The translations under genes were made by a program, and so were the position numbers. Below the pieces are notes generated by a model that did no database searches, was not told where the DNA came from, and was given only the letters and a program-made list of their open reading frames with translations. From Panopea generosa (Eukaryota; Mollusca; Bivalvia; Adapedonta; Hiatellidae), in NCBI GenBank assembly GCA_029582155.1, contig CM055899.1, positions 86,772,056-86,836,055 of the forward strand: a DNA stretch of 64,000 nucleotides. The letters are read 5' to 3'. The stretch's first letter is position 1. Each line of letters begins with the position of its first letter. This document shows, piece by piece, positions 32,460 to 41,895 of the stretch.

Positions 32460-34360
32460 ATTCAAATGTGAGCAGGCACTTGATTGTCTTTCTATTCACA
32501 GAACAGACATAATTTATGTCAATTGATAATATTCATCAGTTTTCCTGTACTTATTGTCATATATAACACAATGAGTGTGCAGGCGCTTGGTTGTCTTTCT
32601 ACTCTTAGAACGGACATTATATATGTCAATTGATAATTTATCAGTTTGCTTATATATTTTGTCATATACACCACAATGAGTGTGCAGGAACTTGATTGTC
32701 ATTCTACTTTAAGACGGGACATATTTATGTCAATTGATAATATTTATCTGTTTTCCTATATCTTTGTAATATCTATACCACAATGAGTGTGCAGGCACTT
32801 GATTGTCTTTCTACTCTAAGAAGGGACATAATTTATGTTAATTGATAATATTTATCAGTTTTCCATTATCCTATGTCATATACACCACAATGAGTGTACA
32901 GGCACTAGATTGTCTTCCTACTCTGCGAAGGGACATGATTTTCTTAAAATTGATAATAGTTATCAGTTTTCCTGTACCCTTCGTCATATACACCACAATG
33001 AGTGTACAGGCACTAGATTGTCTTTCTACTCTACGAAGGGTCATAATTTATTAAAATTGATAATTTTTATCAGGTTTCCTGTACCCTTCGTCATATATAC
33101 CACAATGAGTGCGCAGGTACTTGAATGTCTTTCTACTCTAAGAAAGAACATATCTAATGTCAATTTGATAAAATTTATCAGTTTTCCTATACCTTTGTTA
33201 TATATAGCTCAATGAGTGTGCAGGCACTCGATAATCTTTACTCTAAGAAGTGACATAATTTATGTCAATTTATAATAGTTATCAGTTTTCCTGTACATTT
33301 TGACATATATATCACAATGAGTGTGCAGGCACTTGATTGTCTTTCTACTCTAAGAAAGGACATAATTTATGTCAATTGATAATATTTATCAGTTTTCCTA
33401 TATCTTTGCAATATCTATACCACAATGAGTGTGAAGGCAATTGATTGCCTTTCTACTCCAAGAAGGGACATTATTTATGTCAATTGATAATATTTATCAG
33501 TTTTCCTATATCTTTGTCATAAACACTGTAATAAGTTTGCAGGCACTTGATTGTCTTTCTACTCTAGGAAGGGACATATTTAATGTCAATTGATAATATT
33601 TATCAGTTTTCCTGTGCCCTTTGACATATATACCATAATGAGTGTGCAGGCACTTGATTGTCTTTCTACTCTAAAAAGTGACATACTTTATGCCAATTGA
33701 TAATATTCATCAGTTTACCTATATCTTTCTCATATAAACTTCATTGAATGTTCCGGCACTTGATTGTCTTTCTACTCTAAGAAGGGACATAAAATTATGT
33801 CAATTAATAATATTTATCAGTTTTCCAATATCCTCTGTCATACACACCACAATGAGTGTGCAGGCACTTGATTGTCTTTCTACTCTAAGAAGGGACATAA
33901 TTGATGTCAATTGATACTATTTATCAGTTTTCTGATATTTTTGTCATATATACCACAATGAGTGTGCTGGTACTCGCTTGCCTTTCTACTCTACGAAGGG
34001 ACATTATTAATTTCAATTGATAATAATCATCAGTTATCTGTACCCTCTGTCATATAAACCACAATGAGTGTGCAGGCACTTGATTGTCTTTCTATTCCAA
34101 AAAGGGACATTATTTCTGTCAATTGATAATAGTTACCAGTTTTCCTATATCTTTGCCTTATATACTACAACGAATGTGCAGGCACTCGATCGTCTTTCTA
34201 CTCGAAGAAGGGACATAATTTATGTCAATTGATAATTGTTATCAGTTTTCCTTTATCTTTATCATATATAACACAGTGAGTATGCAAGCACTTGATTGTC
34301 TTTGTACTCTAAGAAGGGACACAATTTATGTCAATTGATAATATTTATCTGTTTCCCTTA
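32460..34360. repeat. 106-bp satellite in AKR intron 4
   Basis: About 18 tandem units, each with CACTTGATTGTCTTTCTACT, AAGRAGGGACATAATTTATG, TCAATTGATAATATTTATCA and CACAATGAGTGTGCAGG. TGATAATATTTATCA in each unit is a near-perfect palindrome of two GATA-type sites. Coding-like frames at 32514-33215 and 34296-34544 are repeat translations. Confidence 0.95.
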
Positions 34361-34884
34361 TATACCACAAATAATAACGCATACGATGTTTTTTATAAAT
34401 ATTCCGAAGAAGTATGATGTAACAACTCTTGATAATTTCTTAAATATGAAGTTTCTGACAATACTATTAGGATGCTCGTCTCTTTATATGGATAAACTCG
34501 GTTTCGACAGTGATACGTGTCCGTTCAAAATAATATTAATGTAATTATGCTTTTCATTGATACGAACACCATATTTGTTCTCTAATAAATTATCAGCAAA
34601 AGACATATATTACATGTATTTAATAATAAAAAGTAACCAACACGTTTATATAAAATATACATGTATATATAAAAATAGAAACAAAACATAAACTTTTTTA
34701 AACAAAGGCGCTACAAATATATCAAATAAACTATCCTCTAACAAAGGTAACAATACATTATTTCAATTGGGACATGTACCTAACGTTTTCGTATATTTAG
34801 GGTCTAATAAGGGACTTTTCATCTTTTAGTCACCAGTCCGTTCTACTATCGCACAATTCATACTTCAATGTTAAACTATCTTAC
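34361..34884 (-). other. End of AKR intron 4 next to exon 4
   Basis: AT-rich, nothing recognised. Confidence 0.4.
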
Positions 34885-35058
34885 CTGCAGACTTACGCAG
34901 GAGTTGAGTCCCATTGCTTCAACTCTGTCCACTATTTTCTGTAGCTGCCAGCTGCACACGTTACTAACTCCAAAATAACGTATTTTACCACATCGGATGA
35001 GATCGTCAAATGTTCTGAGAGTTTCTTCAATAGGAGTTGCCTCATCCCATAGGTGTGA
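34885..35058 (-). CDS. Aldo-keto reductase exon 4
   Basis: 58 codons, phase 0 at both ends. Begins SHLWDEATPIEETLRTFDDL (catalytic His) and continues CGKIRYFGVSNVCSWQLQKI to NSCVSLQ. Donor CTGCAG-GTAAG. The next intron is 6.4 kb and holds most of the gene's repeats. Confidence 0.92.
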
Positions 35059-35384
35059 CTAATCAAATCATGAAATGCAACAAGAGTATATAGTATACGA
35101 TGTTGTACTGTAGATAAGGAACTATTATAGAGGGTATAATTAAGCTGAAATTAGTTTGCACACTCGAGTTCTTTACACGTACGTGCAACTCAAAGTGATT
35201 AAACAATTATTTCTTTGTTCGTCTTATATATTCATATATGTATAAAATATAATGTAGAATTCTTCAAAGAACAAATCAACAACAACAGCATACATAATTA
35301 ACCCTTAGTTAATCGTAATAAATACAAAACAAACATACCACTGTTAAGCTGTTGCTAAGGGGTGGACGTAAGGGGAGTTTGATA

Positions 35385-35898
35385 TGTAACATTATGGGAT
35401 GCTAGTGAGATGTTAGAATTGAAGATACTTCATTTGACATAAATAAATATATTGATATATGTATGTATTGAGAAACATTATACGTATAAATAAAGAAAAC
35501 TTGAGTCTTGAATCTATGACAGTTTAATGAGATAGGATGACAGTTTGCTGGAGATAAATGATAGCCTAGGGTTATCTTGATGTATTGCTGTCAAGGTAAT
35601 TGTAGGCTGGACTTTAAGATCGGTAATTGGTTAACTGACCAATAGCAATGTAGGAATTAATTGTCCAATGAGAGAATAGCTGTTTATTCATTCAGGGACT
35701 GGTTTTAGCATAGAGTGGACAGACAGTTGAGTTTGAGCCACGGTCAGGGTAAGGTGTTAGTTAGACTAGGTTTAGTTTAAACGAGCAGTAGCGAGTTTAA
35801 AAATGTTAGCTTGTGACTTTGAACTTATGAGAACTTTATATTTATGTGAATAAAATTTACTTATGATATACAAGAGTTGTTGAGTCGATTATGCGACA
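35385..35898. repeat. Candidate solo LTR in AKR intron 3
   Basis: 514 bp beginning TGTAACATTATGGG and ending GATTATGCGACA, flanked on both sides by GATA (35381-35384 and 35899-35902) as a possible 4-bp target duplication. AATAAA lies at 35849-35854, 45 bp from the end. The TG...CA ends and TGTAACA start resemble Gypsy-type LTRs. There is no second copy or internal region in the window, so this rests on the ends alone. Confidence 0.5.
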
Positions 35899-35974
35899 GA
35901 TATTTCATTACCTATCAGAAACAGTTTCTTGTCTGTGCTTTTAATGGTTATATATATCTGAAGGCATGACTCAC

Positions 35975-36128
35975 TTGGAACAAATCAATATAAGGAGTTT
36001 GCAGTCGTTCTATGCTTTCATCGCAACTTTCCACCATATGTCTGCGGCTAAGACCTTGTTTGTTCACATTGCGCATGTCCATGGGAAACCTTACCTTTGT
36101 TGTCACAACAAACATACTTCTGTCATGT
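35975..36128 (-). CDS. Aldo-keto reductase exon 3
   Basis: 154 nt, phase 2 in, phase 0 out. Encodes HDRSMFVVTTKVRFPMDM with the catalytic Lys, then KQGLSRRHMVESCDESIERL and the strand YIDLFQ. Acceptor TTTCAG, donor GTGAGT. Plus-strand open frames at 35966-36203 are shadows of this exon. Confidence 0.9.
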
Positions 36129-36590
36129 CTGAAATTTTGTCATGGTATATTTCTTTTAAAACAAAATGTCACTATTGCTTTAACAAATAACTTATTTATC
36201 TGAATCAATTGCTAAATATAGAGTTGTGTGTTTGTTGAATATAAATACAACATGATTTGTTTATAATTAGCATTAAATACGCTATAGACAAAAGTGTTTA
36301 ATACATTGTTTCAAGGATAATTAACTAACAATTGATATAGAAAGTTGTGTCACATACTTGTGGTACATCAGTAATAAACCTATGATTCATTATGAACAGA
36401 TTCATAAATCTCGGATATGTTTATAAAACAGGACATGAAGCATTTAAAGGACAAGGCCAACAAAGCATTTTCAACATAATGTGATTCTCGATTTTCCTTC
36501 TTTATATAATGTTTAAGTAAAATAGTACGTATTATTATTCTGCATATCCATCTTTACTGCTGGTTCGGTACATATTTACCTAATACCTAC
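36129..36590 (-). other. AKR intron 2
   Basis: 462 bp, AT-rich, nothing recognised. Confidence 0.55.
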
Positions 36591-36736
36591 TTTTTAAGCC
36601 AGTTGCCAACGATTTGTTCAGATAATCCAACACCGTACGCGTTTGCAGTATCTACGAAGTTGCCTCCCAGCTCAGCGTATTTATCCATTATCTGATGAGA
36701 CTTTTCTTCGTTCGCTTGGGTTAGAGGACAAAATAA
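36591..36736 (-). CDS. Aldo-keto reductase exon 2
   Basis: 146 nt, phase 0 in, phase 2 out. Encodes ANEEKSHQIMDKYAELGGNF and VDTANAYGVGLSEQIVGNWL with the catalytic Asp and Tyr. Acceptor ATACAG, donor GTAGGT. The first residues (LFCPLTQ) replace the usual RPGQ-type turn. Confidence 0.88.
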
Positions 36737-37854
36737 CTGTATAAATTAATGATGTTTAATGAAGAAATTTAAAAAAATAATATGAAACTGGTTTTATAAA
36801 AATATGTCGAAGTGAGTTTTTTAAAGTGCATACATTATTGTAATTGTTAGTAAAAAATCTATGAATTAGCTATACGCGGGGGTTGCTATAAAGGCTGTAC
36901 AAAAAACAATTTGACACAGTATATAATCACAGTTGTTGAACCTGACAATTCAAATTAATATCAATGATGATGCGATTCTTTAGTGGTATTTTTGTTATTG
37001 TTGGTAAAACATCTAGTTATCCCGATTACCACTGTTTGGAAGACGGAAACCTTGTTTTTTTCTTCATTTTACTATGGGTGTCCTCCGTGGTGGTCCTAAA
37101 CACCGTCTCAAAATCACTTATCTCTCACCGCTTATAGCGTAGTTTAGGTCCCGCTCACTCCAAGAAGATTATGTGAGAAAGTTTGCCAGTTACTTGTGGA
37201 AGGACAGTGTTTCTACTTAGATTCCGTCCGAGGACTTCCGTCACCAAAAAAAATGTATATGCCATATATAACCTGAAATGTATTGAAAATGGCATTAAAT
37301 CGTCATCCGTTTCACTGTGAAAAGTTATATATTTAGATATTTTAATTCTGTTGCAATCCATCGGAATGCACAAAACGACCCATCTATTACCCATCATCAT
37401 TTGAAAAAGTTATAAAACTCGAACTACTTACATAAAGCAAATTATTACTGCATAACGGTATAACATGGACATTTAAAAATCGTAATTTCCATTTCATTTT
37501 TCTCTCCCTTCCTCTATTTTTCCCCCGCCTCTCTCTCTCTCTCTCTACTGTTCTCTTTATTCATCAATATCTCTCTTCACATAGCTCTCTCTTTCAACAC
37601 ATATATATATATATATATCTCCCCTTCTGTATCTCTCTCTCATTCCTTCTCTATTTAGCTCAGTATCATAATAAGGAACTTGTTGATAAAATTACCAGCC
37701 AGCCAGTTTTAAGAGACGTACAAGATAACAGAAACCACCTATTATATATTACTATGTTATCGATAGTATAAGGATAGTTTCTGACATAACAGAACATATA
37801 ATAATGACGTGTTCTATTGGAGGAACCTCGTGACATGATAAACGGTCGACTTAC
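36737..37854 (-). other. AKR intron 1 with SINE fragment and microsatellites
   Basis: A degraded SINE-like stretch at about 37078-37245 includes TCCTCCGTGGTGGTCCTAAA, TCTCTCACCGC and CCAGTTACTTGTGGAAGGAC, words shared with the tRNA-SINE bodies in this window. CT repeat at 37531-37546 and AT repeat at 37602-37619 lie close to exon 1. Confidence 0.6.
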
Positions 37855-37956
37855 GCTGTTTGGATTCTTCCCAAATGTCATGGTCCCAAGACAAATGTTG
37901 GAAACATTTAATCCTGACTTTCCCAGAAAGTTGTACTCAACTTTAGTCTGAGACAT
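37855..37956 (-). CDS. Aldo-keto reductase exon 1 (start)
   Basis: 34 codons from ATG at 37956: MSQTKVEYNFLGKSGLNVSN, then ICLGTMTFGKNPNS, the canonical AKR N-terminus (first beta strand and LGTMTFG). Donor GTAAGT at 37854. A TTTTCAG acceptor-like site lies 9 bases upstream of the ATG, so a 5' UTR intron is possible. Confidence 0.88.
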
Positions 37957-38360
37957 ATTAAAGCCTGAAAACAGACAACAATAGTATAGTTTATATATTA
38001 CAATAGCATTTATATTGAGATTGTCTTCGTTGTCAATTTAAAATGGTTAAATGTTTAAATATCAACTTCTTTTATCAAACTACACAGTGGCAAACAGTTA
38101 CCTGACAGCAGTTTAATATCTAATTTAAAATATACGAGGTAGGTCCTTTAATATTTTGTCATATTTAATATAATGGGAAGTAATACGTTAAATTTTATAA
38201 GATATTTCATACCGGGGACCGACGCAGGTGATGACGTTATTTACACGACGTCGACATAAAAGTCATTGCTTTTCAAAATATTCTCCGTGATTTTCATCGC
38301 ACCGTCTGGCGTTTTACCCAATTTTCGTAAATGATTCCAAACCATTCTGTGCCGAGCCCT

Positions 38361-38373
38361 TTCTTAAAGTTTA
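38361..38373. repeat. Target-site duplication of the LINE, left
   Basis: TTCTTAAAGTTTA, identical to 40449-40461; the pair brackets the truncated LINE within the mariner remnant. Confidence 0.85.
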
Positions 38374-40448
38374 GTTTAAACATATTTTATTTCTCAATAT
38401 AAGTACATTTTATAAAGTATTACAAGTGTATACAATAATAGAAAAAGGATTAGAACGGAAGCATAATGCTTATGATGTTCTTCTCCTGCTTGTGGTGTAA
38501 ATTCTAATATAAATGGCAATTCGTGTACTTCGTTTATAATATTTAACTGGTATTAACATTGACAATTGCAATTATTTAATTAAATATTTAGAATAGTTAA
38601 GTATTATTGAATAAATAGTTAAATAGTAAGAGAAATATGTATTAATCGTAGTCGGTACCAGTAGTTAAATGGGCTCATACATATACACACTAGGACTAAA
38701 ATCGTTTTGTGCTTTTAATATACGAATGCGCTGCATTAAAAATACGAATATTTGTTTCAAGTGAGATATTTTGGTCTCCAAAAAGAAGAGTTTTTAGGTT
38801 AATAATTGAAATATTACATAGTGCGTTTCGTAATACATTCCTCGCTTCATTATATTAATTACAGTGAAAGAAAAAAATGTTGAGCGTGTTCAACGTTGCC
38901 ACAGGAGCACAGAGGAGACTCTGACATATTTTTTTGTAAATAGATCATAATTGAGAGAACTACACTTAGTTCGGAGTCTCGTATGCAGAATTTGAATACT
39001 TCTTTCGCTGTAATAGTAGTATTTTGGTACTTTACTAGCATTGCAGTTCAGCATCTATTTAAATTCGTAAAACTGTTTGTGCATCTTTTATTTCATCTGT
39101 GAGAGTGTTCCATTCCCGTATAGGAAAAGGAAGGAAAGAATCATAATGGTAATTAGAGCGTGTATTTAGCGTTTGGATATTATTTAATATATTACCTGGA
39201 GATGTCACCAACAATCGTTGGTAGCAGCCCGGAAAGGAAATCGGGAGTTAAGTGGTGTTTCATTTTGTAGAGTAAAACAAGTTTATGTTTCCGACGTTTG
39301 TTCCAAAGTGATTCCCATTTAGTTTCATTATATAGTTGTTCGAGAGATACAAGCTTGGTTGTTCCTGTCACTATTCTTGCAGCTTCATTTTGGATTAAGT
39401 CTAACTCATTTTTCTCATATTGAGTGCAATTATCGAATAGTATATCTCCATATTCTAGAAGGGGTCTTATAAATGATGTGTATATAGTTTCTAATGCTAT
39501 CCTATCAAGACTGTATTTAAATGTTTTTATAATATTTATTCTGTTCCAAGCTTTTGTTTTTATATAATCAATATGTTTATGCCATGATAAGTCATTTGAC
39601 AGGAACACACCAAGATGTTTGTGATCGTCTACTTCGGTTATCATATGATTATTCATAAAAACTGGTGGACGGTTTATGAAATTGACCTTGCGTGAAATCA
39701 AGAGAGATTCTGTTTTTAAGGGGTTAAATTTGACAAGCCGTTTATCTGCCCAATTAGATATTTTTAACAAGTCGGAATTTAGAGTAGTTGCAGCTTGAAT
39801 AGGGTTATCTACTATAATAAAAAGACCTGTGTCATCTGCGAAAAGACGAATGTTTGAATTGATATCGTCTACGATGTCATTTATATATAGAAGAAACAAT
39901 AGTGGTCCCAATACTGAGCCTTGGGGTACACCGGTCTTAATGTTATTCCAATCACCTTAACACCTGTTAATACAACGCGTTTTTTTTCTATCACTAAGGT
40001 AGTGTTCAAACCAGTTTAAAAGATTTCCTGTGATACCAGCAGCCTTCAATTTTACAATTAGTCCTTTGTGCCAAACACGATCAAAGGCTTTGCTGATATC
40101 ACAGAAAATCGCCCTTACTTCTTTGCCAGAATCAAGTGCATCGCAGAAGAAATTATATAATTATGCAAGCTGATTTTTGGTACTGTCACCAGGAACAAAT
40201 CCAGATTGCATTTTTGCTAGTATATCATTGTCACGAAAGAAGATGAATACATGTTTAAATATATTTTTTTCAAAAACTTTCTCTATTGTACAGAGTAGAG
40301 AAATTTGTCTATAGCTAGAAACGAGAGACTTGTCATCACCTTTGAATATCGTACAGACATTAGCTTCCTTCCATATATTAGGAACAATTCCTTCACGTAA
40401 GGAGTGATTGAAAAGAGAACATAAGGGGTCTGAGAGTTCATTTGCCAA
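38374..40448 (-). mobile_element. 5'-truncated Jockey/I-group-like LINE, copy A
   Basis: Minus-strand non-LTR retrotransposon fragment. RT pieces: VPNIWKEANVCTIFKGDDKS and SSYRQISLLCTIEKVFEK (40161-40448), QSGFVPGDST, then [14 protein letters not shown] and NIRLFADDTGLF (catalytic FADD, about 39840), and C-terminal PLLEYGDILFDNCTQYEKNE. The 3' UTR ends at AATAAAATATGTTTAAAC. Same family as the copy at 49140-52790. The frame breaks between 39911 and 40161. It starts exactly at a 13-bp target duplication, so truncation happened at insertion. Confidence 0.9.
39192..40448 (-). pseudogene. LINE copy A reverse transcriptase (5'-truncated, frameshifted)
   Basis: Reverse transcriptase core of a non-LTR element. 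The longest open piece is 239 codons (39192-39911) from the [11 protein letters not shown] motif to the C-terminal RT/thumb region; the preceding fingers piece is at 40161-40448. The region between (39912-40160) still encodes ISKAFDRVWHKGLI-like sequence but is out of frame or has stops. No endonuclease domain because of 5' truncation. Confidence 0.88.
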
Positions 40449-40461
40449 TTCTTAAAGTTTA
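40449..40461. repeat. Target-site duplication of the LINE, right
   Basis: TTCTTAAAGTTTA, identical to 38361-38373. The first five bases may also belong to the LINE (microhomology with AAGAATTGGC in copy B). Confidence 0.85.
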
Positions 40462-40772
40462 ATGTTTCTCTCATTAATTTCATCAACTGTTTTGAACCAT
40501 TGGCCACACAGATACTCCTTCAGGTTAAGGAAATAGGAAAGTCAAGGGGTGCGAGGTCCGGGGAGTAGGGTGGATGTAAAAATCTCTGAACAACCAGTTT
40601 ATTGATTTCCATTTCAGTCGTCATGGCTGTACGACTCGGGGTATTGCCCTAACACGTTCTTATGCCTTTCAACGGTTTGCATTTTCTTGTAAATAACCAC
40701 TGGAGTCATTTCAAGCTCTGTACAAAACTCAATAACGTTGCTGTGCGTCGCACTGTCGTTTGACGTCGCCAT
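40462..40772 (-). pseudogene. Mariner-like transposase remnant (5' half, internally deleted)
   Basis: ATG at 40772 opens MATSNDSATHSNVIEFCTEL, resembling the N-terminal helix-turn-helix of mariner transposases. After about 50 codons the frame passes directly into the C-terminal catalytic motif, with frameshifts: PPYSPDLAPLDF is the third catalytic Asp region of the D,D34D triad. The two first catalytic Asp regions are missing. The other end of the gene is at 38262-38360. Confidence 0.75.
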
Positions 40773-40990
40773 TATTTTTACAAACCTCTCATAGAAGTTG
40801 ATGTTATAAAACGAGCACCACTCAATTGTTGAAAATGGAAATTTCTTCAAATCATAAAATATGACGTCACTGTCTTAACGTTAACATTCCTGATTTTTTA
40901 GCGGCAATTTACGTCAATAATTATTTAATTGAAATACACATTACCGACATAAACAAATGAAATTGAGATGTTTTAGGGCTGCGCCGGTCA

Positions 40991-41250
40991 AACATAATTA
41001 TATGATATTAATAAATTTTAGATAAAAGTATAATATTCATGAAATAGCGCAATTGTGCCTAAAATTGAATGAGGATTACATATGCAAAACATAAATACAC
41101 TGAGTCGTCGAAAAGGAGGTTTATCCGAATTTGTTACGCTATTTAGAGACAACCGTCGTATATAGATAGACCGGTTACATTTTGGGAAATAACTACCTAT
41201 TAGTGCAACGAGCGTATGTGATTTAAGCTCGATTGCGGAGTGTTGTTTTA
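40991..41250. other. Spacer, nothing recognised
   Basis: AT-rich sequence between the mariner remnant and a SINE. Confidence 0.35.
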
Positions 41251-41254
41251 TGGA

Positions 41255-41345
41255 TGCCTCGTGTCGATCTGGGAACGAACACACAACCTCAGGCGTGAGC
41301 GGCCGCCAACAACACTTTATTCGCTATACTACCACCCCGCATATA
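41255..41345 (-). repeat. tRNA-derived SINE head, minus strand
   Basis: On the minus strand: GGTGGTAGTATAGCGAATAA (A-box-like), TTGTTGGCGGCCGCTCACGC and CTGAGGTTGTGTGTTCGTTC (B-box-like TGTTCGTTCC). GC-rich against the background. The plus-strand frame here is a shadow. Confidence 0.55.
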
Positions 41346-41639
41346 TATTTATATTACAGAAAACAGAACACTATACGAATGCTGTCATTTTACAGCAAGT
41401 AAGTCTGCTGTTAAGGAAATAAATCATAACTCATAAACTGATCATTTTGGAAGCACAGAACGCTGCTGGATAAATGAAATAGAAAACTCACTTAAAATAA
41501 TAAATAGGTTACAAGATAGTGTTAGAAAGGCGTTCTGTGACACACGAACCCAACAATCGACAGGATGTAGTAAATGCTTCGATTATATATAAGTATGTAC
41601 ATGTCTGTATACATATTATGTTATTACTGATCCGGTCCT

Positions 41640-41895
41640 CCGCGGCTGAGTGATCGAAGACGTTTAACAAAAACATCTATCTCAACCCTCATGTCCTTTG
41701 AAATCAGTATCTATCATCGGCATCGGCGAATACCCGCGGGTAATCCATTACGATACTCTCCATTTATCATAGATGATTGATGGAGAGTATCGGAATTGTC
41801 ACCTGGGGTAATCCGACGATGAGTATCTATGTGCAAAAATGTGTCAGTTACTTGCGGTAGCACGGTCGTTCAAATCAAATTCATTCTAAAGTCTA
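41640..41895 (+). repeat. SINE-like sequence containing a strong hairpin
   Basis: Starts GGTCCTCCGCGGCTGAGTGA and ends with TGTCAGTTACTTGCGGTAGC, words shared with the SINE bodies elsewhere in the window. In between lies a perfect 13-bp inverted repeat, CGATACTCTCCAT (41751-41763) and ATGGAGAGTATCG (41780-41792), whose loop can pair further (ATCAT/ATGAT). Confidence 0.6.

Larger units (their letters stand above)
24947..37956 (-). pseudogene. Aldo-keto reductase (YajO-like), eight exons, frameshift in exon 6
   Basis: NADPH-dependent aldehyde/ketone reductase family; the true substrate is not predictable. Exons (high to low): 37956-37855, 36736-36591, 36128-35975, 35058-34885, 28481-28384, 27277-27085, 26427-26288, 25057-24947. 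All seven introns are GT-AG and their phases agree (0, 2, 0, 0, 2, 1, 0). The AKR tetrad is present: Asp and Tyr in FVDTANAYG, Lys in VVTTKVRF, His in FQSHLWDEATP; the cofactor-binding C-terminal part is SVIVGATTVKQLEEN. The total of about 370 residues fits the family. Exon 6 is one base out of frame (193 nt where the phases need 192 or 195) between KDEP and FWKLNDLLRK. A pseudogene is the simplest reading, but a single sequence error would restore a normal gene. Confidence 0.85.
38133..40990 (-). mobile_element. Mariner-type transposon remnant split by a LINE
   Basis: Left terminus TACGAGGTAGGTCCTTTAAT at 38133, after TA, resembles a mariner inverted repeat. Transposase C-terminus at 38262-38360 (minus; WFGIIYENWVKR, then a frameshift). 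The LINE occupies 38374-40448. Transposase sequence resumes at 40462-40600 (LHPPYSPDLAPLDF, which carries the final catalytic Asp; then LKEYLCGQWFKTVDEI), and the N-terminus is at 40614-40772 (MATSND..., HSNVIEFCTELEMTP helix-turn-helix region). Most of the central transposase is deleted. No matching right terminus was found. Confidence 0.8.

Noticed and set aside
32514-34544. Open frames within the intronic 106-bp satellite
   Set aside because: Repeat translations; they lie in an intron of the reductase and are frame-shifted from unit to unit.
35966-36203. Plus-strand frames of 63-74 codons
   Set aside because: Antisense shadows of aldo-keto reductase exon 3.
40850-41010. Right inverted terminus of the mariner remnant
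   Set aside because: I searched for the reverse complement of TACGAGGTAGGTCC and found no match; the end is lost or too diverged, so it is not annotated.
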